Source: Rhizobium leguminosarum (GTDB lineage: Bacteria; Pseudomonadota; Alphaproteobacteria; Rhizobiales; Rhizobiaceae). Taken from it: a stretch of DNA of 64,000 bases. The DNA lies in assembly GCF_001679785.1 (NCBI RefSeq), contig NZ_CP016286.1, positions 4,350,501 through 4,414,500 of the forward strand, in the 5' to 3' direction. The notes below the pieces were generated by a model. The model had not been told where the DNA came from. It saw nothing but the letters and a program-made list of their open reading frames with translations, and searched no databases. How positions within the stretch are numbered: the first letter of the stretch is position 1; each line of letters opens with the position of its first letter. The position numbers and the translations under genes are program-made. Shown piece after piece: positions 56,241 to 64,000 of this stretch.

Positions 56241-56500
56241 GGGATGCTACCGCTTTCGACCGTGACTGTCCGGGCGCGTCGAGCACCCGAAGAATGCTGT
56301 CCCGGCTTGAGGCCGGGGGAGTGGACGGGCAAAATGGCAGACTTCAGCATTGCTTTGCAAGAGGCATGGACGCCGGCACCCCTGCATTTGCGGTTTTCCA
56401 GAGCGATGCTCACAGAAATCCGAACCCTTGCCGAAGCGGTGCGGCTCGCCCATAAAGGCTTCGATGCCGGCGACGAGCCGGCCGGACGAAAGCAAATGGC

Positions 56501-57418
56501 ATGAATGAGGAAACGACAGCGGACGCCGCCAGCCGGCGAAGCTTCCGCCTGCACAATATGGCGGTGCCGGCGCGGCCGCTGGAGCCGGCGCTCTATCTCG
56601 TCGCCACCCCGATCGGCAATCTCGGCGATATCACCCTGCGGGCGCTGGAAACGCTGGCCGGCGCCGATGTGCTCGCCTGCGAAGATACGCGCGTCACCCG
56701 CGTGCTGCTTGACCGCTACTGCATCCAGAACCGCCCCTTCGCCTATCACGAGCACAATGCCGACGAGGCCGGCCCAAGGCTGCTGCAGGCGCTCGAAGCC
56801 GGCCGCTCGGTGGCGCTGGTTTCCGATGCCGGCACGCCGCTGGTTTCCGATCCCGGCTATCGGCTGGCGCAACAGGCGATAGCGGCAGGTTACCGTGTCA
56901 TTCCCATTCCCGGCGCCTCCGCGCCGCTCGCAGCCCTTGTCGGCTCCGGCCTGCCGAACGATGCGTTTCTCTTCGCCGGTTTCCTTCCGGCCAAGGACAA
57001 GGCCCGTCGCGACCGTCTCGGTGAACTTGCCGTAGCCCCGGCGACGCTGATCTTCTTTGAATCGCCGCATCGCATCGGCGCAACGCTTCTGGCCGCCGCC
57101 GATGTGCTGGGCGGCGCTCGGCCCGCCTCCGTCTGCCGCGAGCTGACCAAGACCTATGAGGAGTTCCGCCGCGGCTCGCTGGCCGAGCTTGCCGCCCATT
57201 ATCAGCAGGTGGAAAACGTCAAGGGCGAGATCGTCCTCGTGATCGGTCCGCCGGAGCCGGTCGAGACCGATGAGGCCGATGTCGAAGCCATGCTGGCCGA
57301 CCTCTCGAAGTCGATGCCGACGGCAGGTGCTGCGACCGAGGCGGCCCGCCTCACCGGCCTGCCGCGCAAGGTGCTCTATCAGCGGCTGCTGGAGCTCAAG
57401 AACGCCGATGGGCGATAG
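56501..57418 (+). CDS. rsmI: 16S rRNA 2'-O-ribose C1402 methyltransferase
   Basis: 305 residues. YLVATPIGNLGDITLRALET, LACEDTRVTRVLL and LVSDAGTPLVSDPGYRLAQQ mark the RsmI family; PIPGASAPLAALVGSGLPND completes the SAM site. The N-terminal 25 residues are an extension. The yraN gene starts 11 bases before its stop. Confidence 0.96.
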   Translation: MNEETTADAASRRSFRLHNMAVPARPLEPALYLVATPIGNLGDITLRALETLAGADVLACEDTRVTRVLLDRYCIQNRPFAYHEHNADEAGPRLLQALEAGRSVALVSDAGTPLVSDPGYRLAQQAIAAGYRVIPIPGASAPLAALVGSGLPNDAFLFAGFLPAKDKARRDRLGELAVAPATLIFFESPHRIGATLLAAADVLGGARPASVCRELTKTYEEFRRGSLAELAAHYQQVENVKGEIVLVIGPPEPVETDEADVEAMLADLSKSMPTAGAATEAARLTGLPRKVLYQRLLELKNADGR

Positions 57419-57776
57419 CGATCTCACCGCGATCAGAAGGAAGGCGCTGCGCCGAGGCCGCATGTCGGAATATGTCGCGGCCGCCTTCCTGATGCTGAAG
57501 GGCTACCGCATCCTGGCGCTGCGCCACCGCACCCGGCTCGGCGAGATCGATATCATCGCCCGCAAGGGCGATCTCGCCGTCTTCGTCGAGGTCAAGGCCC
57601 GCCATGGCGCGGCCGCCGCGGTCGACGCCGTCTCTATCGCCGCGCAGAAGCGCATACGGGCGGCAAGCGATCTCTGGCTTGCCCGCCAGAGGGATCAGGC
57701 CCGCCTTTCCCAGCGTTATGATATCGTCGCGATCATGCCCGGCCGGCTGCCGCGGCATTTTATTGATGCCTTCTGA
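57408..57776 (+). CDS. UPF0102/YraN-family protein
   Basis: 122 residues from the ATG at 57408. GEIDIIARKGDLAVFVEVKA is the conserved nuclease-like core (E-x-D ... ExK) of the Holliday-resolvase-related YraN family, of unproven function. Overlap with rsmI implies coupling; rsmI-yraN is a common pair. Confidence 0.95.
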   Translation: MGDSDLTAIRRKALRRGRMSEYVAAAFLMLKGYRILALRHRTRLGEIDIIARKGDLAVFVEVKARHGAAAAVDAVSIAAQKRIRAASDLWLARQRDQARLSQRYDIVAIMPGRLPRHFIDAF

Positions 57777-57889
57777 CCTCCTTTCGCCCCATCGGATTTC
57801 CGGATCGTTAAACTTTTAGTCCCCGCTTGAACCAGGTCCTTACGACTCTCTGCTATCGACTCGGTAGGGTAGCAATTGGGGGTTGTTTC

Positions 57890-58393
57890 ATGGCCTGGAA
57901 GCTGATGCTTGCAAGTGCGGTCGCCATGGCCGCGCGCTCGGTGCCGTATGCGGTGGTGAAGCCGGCCGGAAAATCCTTCGTCGCGCATGCGAGCGATCTG
58001 CTGCCGCTGAAATCCACGCCGATCAATCCGGACTGGATCGTCAGCGGCAATCCGCAGGCCCGCACAGCCGAACATTCGCGCGGCCATGACGAGGCCTCGC
58101 TGACGGCGATCTGGGATTGCACGGCGGGCGAATTCCGCTGGTATTTCGGCTGGGACGAGACGGTGATGATCCTCGAAGGCGAGGTCCATATCACCGCCGA
58201 GGACGGCACCGAACGAACGCTCTGCGCCGGCGACGTCGCCTTTTTCGCCGGTGGAACCTGGGCAAGCTGGCGGGTCGACACTTACGTCCGCAAGGTCGCC
58301 TTCCTGCGCAAGCCCTTTCCGAAGCCCTTGGCGATCGCCTACCGCCTCCGCAACATGCTGCGCAACAACGGCAACCAGGGCATCGCTGCCTGA
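57890..58393 (+). CDS. Cupin-domain protein
   Basis: 167 residues from the ATG at 57890 (GGGGGTTG upstream). WYFGWDETVMILEGEVHITA and LCAGDVAFFAGGTWASWRVD form the cupin_3 (DUF861-like) core. The metal-binding His pair is not obvious. Function unknown. Confidence 0.85.
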   Translation: MAWKLMLASAVAMAARSVPYAVVKPAGKSFVAHASDLLPLKSTPINPDWIVSGNPQARTAEHSRGHDEASLTAIWDCTAGEFRWYFGWDETVMILEGEVHITAEDGTERTLCAGDVAFFAGGTWASWRVDTYVRKVAFLRKPFPKPLAIAYRLRNMLRNNGNQGIAA

Positions 58394-58478
58394 AAACTGC
58401 GACCGGAAGCCCTTGATTGCCCGTTGCGTTTGATATCTGGCCGACCTACATCTGTCCGGCATTCAGCGAGGGATGGAA

Positions 58479-59426
58479 ATGGCCAAGATCACCAATGTAG
58501 CGGTCCAGATGGACCATGTCGCAGGCATCAATATCGCAGGTGATTCTACCTTCGCCATGAGCCTGGAAGCGCAGGCGCGCGGCTACAAGCTCTTCCATTA
58601 TACCCCCGACCGCCTGAGCTTTCGTGACGGCAAGCTCTATGCCAGCGTCGAGCCGATGGTGCTGCGCGACGTCAAGGGCGATCACTTTGAGCTTGGCGCG
58701 CCCGAGCGCGTCGATCTCGCGACCATGGATGTCGTCCTGCTGCGCCAGGACCCGCCTTTCGACATGGCCTATATCACCTCGACGCATCTGCTCGAGCGCA
58801 TCCACCCGAAGACGCTCGTCGTCAACGATCCGGCCTGGGTGCGCAACTCGCCGGAGAAGATCTTCGTCACCGAATTCTCCGACCTGATGCCGAAGACGCT
58901 GATCACCAAGGATGCCGCCGAGATCCGCCGCTTCCGCGACGAGATGGGCGATATCATCCTGAAGCCGCTCTACGGCAATGGCGGCGCCGGCGTCTTCCAT
59001 TCGACCCGCGACGACCGCAACCTCTCATCGCTGCTGGAAATGTTCGGCCAGCTTTTCCGCGAGCCCTTCATCGCCCAGCAATATCTGCCCGACGTGCGCA
59101 AGGGCGACAAACGTATCATTCTCGTTGACGGCGAATTCGCCGGCGCCATCAACCGCGTGCCGGCCGAACACGACAGCCGCTCCAACATGCATGTCGGCGG
59201 CCGCGCCGAGGCGACCGAACTGACGCCGCGCGAACAGGAAATCTGCGCCCGCATCGGTCCCGCACTGAGGGAACGCGGCTTCCTGCTCGTCGGCATCGAT
59301 GTGATCGGCGATTATATGACCGAGATCAACGTCACCTCGCCCACCGGCATCCGCGAGGTCAAAAAATTCGGCGGCGCCGATATCGCGAGCCTGCTTTGGG
59401 ACGCGATCGAGCGCAAGCGCGGCTGA
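58479..59426 (+). CDS. gshB: Glutathione synthetase
   Basis: 315 residues from the ATG at 58479 with GAGGGATGGAA upstream; a Met two codons earlier is too close to the ribosome site. ATP-grasp landmarks: [37 protein letters not shown] and [20 protein letters not shown]. It adds glycine to gamma-glutamylcysteine. Confidence 0.97.
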   Translation: MAKITNVAVQMDHVAGINIAGDSTFAMSLEAQARGYKLFHYTPDRLSFRDGKLYASVEPMVLRDVKGDHFELGAPERVDLATMDVVLLRQDPPFDMAYITSTHLLERIHPKTLVVNDPAWVRNSPEKIFVTEFSDLMPKTLITKDAAEIRRFRDEMGDIILKPLYGNGGAGVFHSTRDDRNLSSLLEMFGQLFREPFIAQQYLPDVRKGDKRIILVDGEFAGAINRVPAEHDSRSNMHVGGRAEATELTPREQEICARIGPALRERGFLLVGIDVIGDYMTEINVTSPTGIREVKKFGGADIASLLWDAIERKRG

Positions 59427-59601
59427 GCCTGCCACCCATGACCGTTTTGGTCCCGCGACCGAGCACAACCAAGGTCACAGCGGATGTCTGACTATGTTCT
59501 TTGATTGTTCTTGTTTTATTCGGGCTTCCATGCCAGATTGCAACCGCTGGCCCTGAACGGCCGGGGGCGGTATAAGAGTTTGCGGGACAAGGGATGGGCA
59601 T

Positions 59602-61134
59602 ATGGTCGCGCGTGTCAGTACGGTTGCATTTCAGGGCATCGAAGGTGTGCCGGTCGAGGTCCAGGTCATGGTCGCGCCCGGCAAGGTCGGCATGCAGATC
59701 GTCGGCCTGCCCGACAAGGCGGTGGCCGAAAGCCGCGAGCGCGTGCAGGCAGCCCTCCACGCCTCCGGCCTGGCGCTGCCGGCAAAGCGCGTGACGGTCA
59801 ATCTGGCGCCTGCTGACCTGCCGAAAGAGGGCTCGCATTTCGATCTGCCGATCGCCCTTGCCCTGATGGCTGCCCTCGGCGCCATTCCCGCCGATGCGCT
59901 GTCGGACTTTGTCGTCGTTGGCGAGCTCAACCTCGACGGAACGATCGCCGCCATATCAGGCGCGCTGCCGGCTGCGATCGGCGCCAATGCGCTCGGCAAG
60001 GGGCTGATCTGCCCGGCCGAAAGCGGCGCCGAAGCCGCCTGGGCAGGCGCCGAGGTCGATATCCTCGCACCCCGCAGCCTGATTGCCCTTGCCAATCATT
60101 TCCGCGGCACGCAGGTCCTGTCCCGGCCGGAAGCGTCGATCCGCGCCAATGCCGCAAACCTGCCGGACCTTGCCGAGATCAAGGGCCAGGAAAGCGCCAA
60201 GCGCGCGCTCGAAGTGGCGGCCGCCGGCGGCCATAATCTGCTGATGGTCGGTCCTCCCGGCTCCGGCAAGTCGATGCTGGCGGCAAGGCTGCCGTCGATC
60301 CTGCCGCCGCTTTCGGCCGCCGAACTGCTGGAGGTGTCGATGGTTCATTCGATCGCCGGCCAGCTCTCCGGCGGCAAGCTTTCCGATCGCCGGCCCTTCC
60401 GCACCCCGCATCATTCCGCCACCATGGCAGCCCTCGTCGGCGGCGGCCTGCGCGCCCGTCCGGGCGAAGCCTCGCTTGCCCATCACGGCGTGCTCTTTCT
60501 CGACGAATTTCCCGAATTCACGCCGCAGGCGCTCGATGCGCTGCGCCAGCCGCTCGAAGGCGGCGAATGTGTCATCGCCCGCGCCAATCACCGCGTCTCC
60601 TATCCGGCCAAATTCCAGCTGATCGCGGCGATGAACCCTTGCCGCTGCGGCATGGCCGGCGAGCCGGGCCATACTTGCGCCCGCGGCCCGCGCTGCATGA
60701 GTGATTACCAGGCCCGCATCTCCGGCCCGCTGATGGATCGCATCGATATCCGCATCGACGTTCCGGCCGTCTCCGCCGCCGATCTCATCCGGCCGATGGC
60801 CGCTGAAACCAGCGCCGACGTCGCCCGCCGTGTCGCCCGCGCCCGCGAGATCCAGCAGGAGCGCTTCGAAAGCACAGGCGCAAAGGGCATCGGCACCAAT
60901 GCCCGCTGCTCCACCGCGATGATCGAGAAACTGGCCGAGCCCGATGCCAGCGGCCTGCAGCTGCTGCGCGACGCCGCCGAAAAGATGAAATTCTCCGCCC
61001 GCGGTTACCACCGCGTACTGAAGGTCGCCCGCACGCTTGCCGATCTCGACGGCAAGCCCACGGTCGGCCGCATCCATCTCGCCGAAGCGATCTCCTATCG
61101 CATGGCTGGGGAGAGACTGACGGCCGCGGCGTGA
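59602..61134 (+). CDS. comM: YifB/ComM-family Mg-chelatase-like AAA ATPase
   Basis: 510 residues. N-terminal Lon-protease-like fold (VEVQVMVAPGKVGMQIVGLP), AAA domain with Walker A GPPGSGKSMLAARL and Walker B VLFLDEFPEF, a cysteine cluster (PCRCGMAGEPGHTCARGPRC) and C-terminal Mg_chelatase helices (FSARGYHRVLKVARTLADL). ComM acts in branch migration during natural transformation; in rhizobia its role is less clear. Confidence 0.96.
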   Translation: MVARVSTVAFQGIEGVPVEVQVMVAPGKVGMQIVGLPDKAVAESRERVQAALHASGLALPAKRVTVNLAPADLPKEGSHFDLPIALALMAALGAIPADALSDFVVVGELNLDGTIAAISGALPAAIGANALGKGLICPAESGAEAAWAGAEVDILAPRSLIALANHFRGTQVLSRPEASIRANAANLPDLAEIKGQESAKRALEVAAAGGHNLLMVGPPGSGKSMLAARLPSILPPLSAAELLEVSMVHSIAGQLSGGKLSDRRPFRTPHHSATMAALVGGGLRARPGEASLAHHGVLFLDEFPEFTPQALDALRQPLEGGECVIARANHRVSYPAKFQLIAAMNPCRCGMAGEPGHTCARGPRCMSDYQARISGPLMDRIDIRIDVPAVSAADLIRPMAAETSADVARRVARAREIQQERFESTGAKGIGTNARCSTAMIEKLAEPDASGLQLLRDAAEKMKFSARGYHRVLKVARTLADLDGKPTVGRIHLAEAISYRMAGERLTAAA

Positions 61135-61145
61135 GAGGCGCGAAG

Positions 61146-61260
61146 CGCTCGACAGTTTGTTGGCAAGCTCGTCCTTTACTCGGCATTGTGCCTGACATCT
61201 GCCGGATATCAATCGGTTGCAGATGCTCGGGACAAGCCCGAGCATGACGAAAGAGAAGTT
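61146..61260 (+). repeat. Intergenic repeat flanking the DUF4037 gene, copy 1
   Basis: The 35 bases at 61221-61255 are identical to 62557-62591, and the stretch before them (CTCGACAGTTT ... ATATCAATCGG) is a diverged match to 62472-62550. It contains the hairpin ATGCTCGG ... CCGAGCAT. Same orientation as copy 2. Confidence 0.75.
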
Positions 61261-61314
61261 GGCGCCAATGAGTTCAGCAGGACTGAATGACACGCTTTCC
61301 GAATGACGGAGAGG

Positions 61315-62382
61315 TCAGCTGTCCAACTGGCTCATCATCCTTTGAGAGAGCTTGGCGTCCTCAAGCAGGGGCGTGAGGTCGCTGATCTGATCCAAAGAGC
61401 CGACAATCGGCAGCTGTTTGATCCACGCATCGGCTATCGCTGAATGCGCGGCCTCTACCGCATCGTCAGCGTTGATGGTCGTAAATGGCCGGTCATGATA
61501 TGGACCCACGATTGGCTCGAAAGAGGCGACGCCAATCGCATTTTGCCTGCGCGCGAGTTCCTGGTAAGCCGAAGCGAGCGCGTCCTCTCGTTCCGCCCAT
61601 TCACTCGAATGTAAGGCCCGCTGCAGGTGAGGCGAGAGGGGCTCTGCGATGGGAAGCCTGGCAAAGCCACTGCCGAGCCATTTTGAATAGGGGGCGTAAC
61701 GTCGCTCGAGCAGGAACCCCATTCTCATTACGTCCCGCGCCAGCCGCGCGGCGATGACCCGCGAACCCAGGTCGTCTCCAACTTGTCCTGCGCGACCGAC
61801 AAATGCCTGCTCCTCAGCGATGCGCCGCCACTGACACGCAATCTTGTAGAGCCACACATCGCCTGGGAAATACCTCAGGCGATCACGGGTCTGGCTCAAG
61901 CGGCTATCGTCATCGTGAAAAACGGCGCCTGATGTGAAGGCGAGAAGCTTTTGCTCTGCAAAGCCCAGCCATTGAAGAGCGTTGAGGTTTTCGACCGACC
62001 GAACGGCGAAGTGACCTTCCAATAGCGCTTCGAGCGTATGAAACTCCAGTCCGTGTTCAGACGCTCCTGCCGCCTCGACGCCATTTGCCGGCGGATGTGG
62101 TCGGCTGCGCCAGCCAATAGGCTCCCCAAGATAGTCAGCCGGCGCAACTTTGGAAAATTCATCGACCAGTCGCCGTGCACAATTGCCGAAGTCGTCTCGG
62201 CCCAGGAAGATGTGGACGCGTGGCCCCCAGTTGTGGTCCTTGGAAACGTCATCGTCAAAACCGAGTAGCTCCGAGCCATAGCCGATCAGTGCTGCGGAAT
62301 AGCGGAGCTCTGGCGCAACCTCATTCAGCCAGGGCCGAACGATATCGGTATAGAAACCTCGTGATAACTGGATCCCCTGCAT
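61315..62382 (-). CDS. DUF4037-type nucleotidyltransferase-like protein
   Basis: 355 residues. ALIGYGSELLGFDDDVSKDH is the nucleotidyltransferase-like GS-x9-DxD region, and the following HNWGPRVHIFLGRDDF matches DUF4037 proteins. The middle (AFTSGAVFHDDDSRLSQTRD) and C-terminal helical parts also fit. Target molecule unknown; nucleotidyltransferase members include antibiotic-modifying and toxin-like enzymes. It has its own gap on both sides and is bracketed by direct repeats. Confidence 0.8.
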   Translation of the reverse strand: MQGIQLSRGFYTDIVRPWLNEVAPELRYSAALIGYGSELLGFDDDVSKDHNWGPRVHIFLGRDDFGNCARRLVDEFSKVAPADYLGEPIGWRSRPHPPANGVEAAGASEHGLEFHTLEALLEGHFAVRSVENLNALQWLGFAEQKLLAFTSGAVFHDDDSRLSQTRDRLRYFPGDVWLYKIACQWRRIAEEQAFVGRAGQVGDDLGSRVIAARLARDVMRMGFLLERRYAPYSKWLGSGFARLPIAEPLSPHLQRALHSSEWAEREDALASAYQELARRQNAIGVASFEPIVGPYHDRPFTTINADDAVEAAHSAIADAWIKQLPIVGSLDQISDLTPLLEDAKLSQRMMSQLDS

Positions 62383-62470
62383 AACGTCTCACCGTAGTCT
62401 TGATGCCATCACGATTGGAACACAGCCGCCGCCTCAGAGGGCCAACCGAAAATGGCCGTCGTCGAAGGCG

Positions 62471-62600
62471 CCTCGACAGTTTATCGGCAGCCACGTTCTC
62501 TACTCTTCGTCATCCTCGGCCTTGTGCCGAGGATCTGCTACATATCAACCGGCTGCAGATGCTCGGGACAAGCCCGAGCATGACGAAAGAGGAGCTGGGC
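62471..62600 (+). repeat. Intergenic repeat flanking the DUF4037 gene, copy 2
   Basis: Contains two palindromes: ATCCTCGG ... CCGAGGAT (62511-62534) and ATGCTCGG ... CCGAGCAT (62558-62582). It shares a perfect 35-base core with copy 1 in the same orientation. The layout of two palindromes in about 110-130 bases again fits a RIME-type element. Confidence 0.75.
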
Positions 62601-62689
62601 CGACTCCATCAGCAGTTTGAGGTGGGCACCGAAGCGCCCCGATATTCTGCGAACATGAATGACTGGGGAAGCCCCGGCCAAAGCCAACC

Positions 62690-63652
62690 TTAGCTCCCCA
62701 GCCCCTCAAACAACGCCGTCGAAAGATAACGCTCGGCGAAGGAGGGAATGATGATGACGATGTTCTTGCCGGCGTTCTCGGGACGGATGCCAACCTTGAT
62801 TGCGGCCGTCAGCGCAGCACCCGAGGAGATGCCGACCGGCACGCCTTCGAGCCGGGCGACCAGGCGCGCCTGTTCGAAGGCCTCGTCATTGGTCACGGTG
62901 ACGACCTCGTCATAGATGCCGGTATCGAGGATCTTCGGCGCGAAGCCGGCGCCGATGCCCTGGATTTTGTGCGGGCCGGGATTGCCGCCGGAGAGGATCG
63001 GCGAATCGGCCGGCTCGACGGCGATGATCTTGATCTCGGGCTTGCGGCTTTTCAGCACCTGGCCGACGCCGGTGATCGTGCCGCCGGTGCCGATGCCGGA
63101 GACGACGATGTCGACCGTGCCGTCGGTATCGTTCCAGATTTCCTCGGCCGTCGTCTTGCGGTGGATCTCGGGATTATCAGGGTTTTCGAACTGCTGCGGA
63201 ATGACGGCATCGGGAAGGGAGGACGCCAGTTCCTCGGCCTTGGCGATGGCGCCCTTCATGCCCTTGGGACCCTCGGTCAGCACCAGCTCGGCGCCGAGCA
63301 GCGCGAGCATCTTGCGGCGCTCGACCGACATCGTCTCCGGCATGGTGAGGATCAGCCGATAACCCTTGGCTGCGGCGGCAAAGGCGAGCGCGATGCCGGT
63401 GTTGCCGGAGGTCGGCTCGATCAGCACCGTCTTGCCGGGAGTGATCTTGCCCTGGGCTTCGAGGCCTTCGATCATCGCGACACCGATGCGGTCCTTCACG
63501 GATGCGATCGGGTTGAAGAATTCGAGCTTGCCGATCAGGTTCGCGACGACGCCCTTTTCCCGCGCCAGCTTGTCGAAGCGCACGAGCGGCGTGTCGCCGA
63601 TGGTCTCGGTGATCGAGGAATAGATGCGGCCGCGGCCGGGCTTGTGCGACAT
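62690..63652 (-). CDS. cysK: Cysteine synthase A
   Basis: 320 residues from the ATG at 63652 (GGGAGG upstream). PLP-enzyme landmarks: [13 protein letters not shown] with the PLP Lys, [15 protein letters not shown], and [15 protein letters not shown] for the phosphate. It makes cysteine from O-acetylserine and sulfide. C-terminus ends in [10 protein letters not shown], normal for CysK. Confidence 0.95.
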   Translation of the reverse strand: MSHKPGRGRIYSSITETIGDTPLVRFDKLAREKGVVANLIGKLEFFNPIASVKDRIGVAMIEGLEAQGKITPGKTVLIEPTSGNTGIALAFAAAAKGYRLILTMPETMSVERRKMLALLGAELVLTEGPKGMKGAIAKAEELASSLPDAVIPQQFENPDNPEIHRKTTAEEIWNDTDGTVDIVVSGIGTGGTITGVGQVLKSRKPEIKIIAVEPADSPILSGGNPGPHKIQGIGAGFAPKILDTGIYDEVVTVTNDEAFEQARLVARLEGVPVGISSGAALTAAIKVGIRPENAGKNIVIIIPSFAERYLSTALFEGLGS

Positions 63653-63796
63653 GGGTGCCTCCCTTTGAAATCCTGTCTCTGAAATCGAGGAGGAGAATAG
63701 GGTCAAAGGCCGGTCTAGGCCAGCCCGTGTTCATCCCGGGGAGGCGGTCCTCGGAGAAAATAACCTTTGAAAACCGGTCCTTGCCGAATGTTTATT

Positions 63797-64000
63797 TCAG
63801 GCGGCCCGCGTGGCGATGAAGGCGGCCGTGCCGGCGAGGATGCCGGCGGCAACCCGGTTCAGCGCCTGCAAGGCCCGCGGCTCTCTCAGCATCGTGCGGG
63901 CCCGCGAGGCAAGCAGCATATAGGGCACGAGCACGACGATCAGTACCACGAAGGTGGTGGTCAGCAGGAGCGCATAGTCTCGCAGGCCGATATTGCCGAT
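63797..64000 (-). CDS. LysE/RhtB-family exporter, C-terminal part
   Basis: The last 67 codons of a gene that continues past the window end. The residues LLTTTFVVLIVVLVPYMLL form a membrane segment, and ALNRVAAGILAGTAAFIATR is the typical LysE-family C-terminus. It would export an amino acid or related metabolite. Incomplete in this window. Confidence 0.8.
   Translation of the reverse strand: MGNIGLRDYALLLTTTFVVLIVVLVPYMLLASRARTMLREPRALQALNRVAAGILAGTAAFIATRAA

Overview
The window looks like a piece of a Rhizobium chromosome (R. leguminosarum/R. etli type). The grounds are GC-rich coding throughout, alphaproteobacterial housekeeping genes (xseA, guaA, rsmB, rlpA, queG, uppP, pyrF, pmtA, dnaN, rsmI, gshB, comM, cysK), an Atu4866-family protein, and many palindromic intergenic repeats of the kind described in rhizobia (RIME-type mosaic elements). 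I see no rRNA, tRNA, transposase, integrase, prophage or CRISPR array.

Layout. 1-7.4 kb: an M15-like peptidase, a frameshifted aldo/keto reductase followed by a GNAT, a divergent Gfo/Idh/MocA oxidoreductase, and a surface-glycan style module (GT2 glycosyltransferase plus GtrA flippase-like protein, with a divergent large polytopic membrane protein). 7.4-17.3 kb: xseA and small enzymes; two MarR regulators each face a target gene (a DMT exporter and a glutathione transferase) across visible palindromic operators; then YbaK, an ArsC-like protein, an AstE-like hydrolase, a 2'-5' RNA ligase and a frameshifted ogt.

17.3-34.1 kb is an accessory stretch: short-chain dehydrogenases, seven transcription regulators (four LysR, two AraC, one orphan AbrB-type antitoxin), a PEBP protein, a frameshifted SWIM/SNF2 helicase, an isochorismatase-like hydrolase and a reductase pair. 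Inside it a divergent hydrolase/LysR pair is bracketed by 108-bp inverted repeats that contain both stop codons, and a short degraded copy of an internal piece of guaA lies about 5 kb from the intact guaA.

34.3-45.6 kb: guaA, mtnN with a thioesterase, a DUF2252 protein, a four-gene exported operon (two imelysins, a di-haem oxidoreductase, a Tat-exported DUF1513 protein) that is probably iron-linked, rsmB and rlpA. 45.6-46.3 kb holds no gene but carries a 352-bp element with 32-bp terminal inverted repeats and four internal hairpins. 46.3-64 kb: an operon of GST, queG and a YeeZ-like epimerase; uppP; an operon running pmtA, histidine phosphatase, pyrF, DUF1330, then an NDUFA9-like protein; DUF72; dnaN; a forward run of rsmI, yraN, cupin, gshB and comM; a DUF4037 protein flanked by direct repeats; cysK; and the C-terminus of a LysE-type exporter cut by the window end.

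Three otherwise well-conserved genes (aldo/keto reductase, ogt, SNF2 helicase) each carry one small indel. Read quality must be ruled out before they are called pseudogenes. The least explained structures are the inverted-repeat cassette at 29.45-31.35 kb, the nested-hairpin element at 45.96-46.31 kb, and the direct repeats around the DUF4037 gene.
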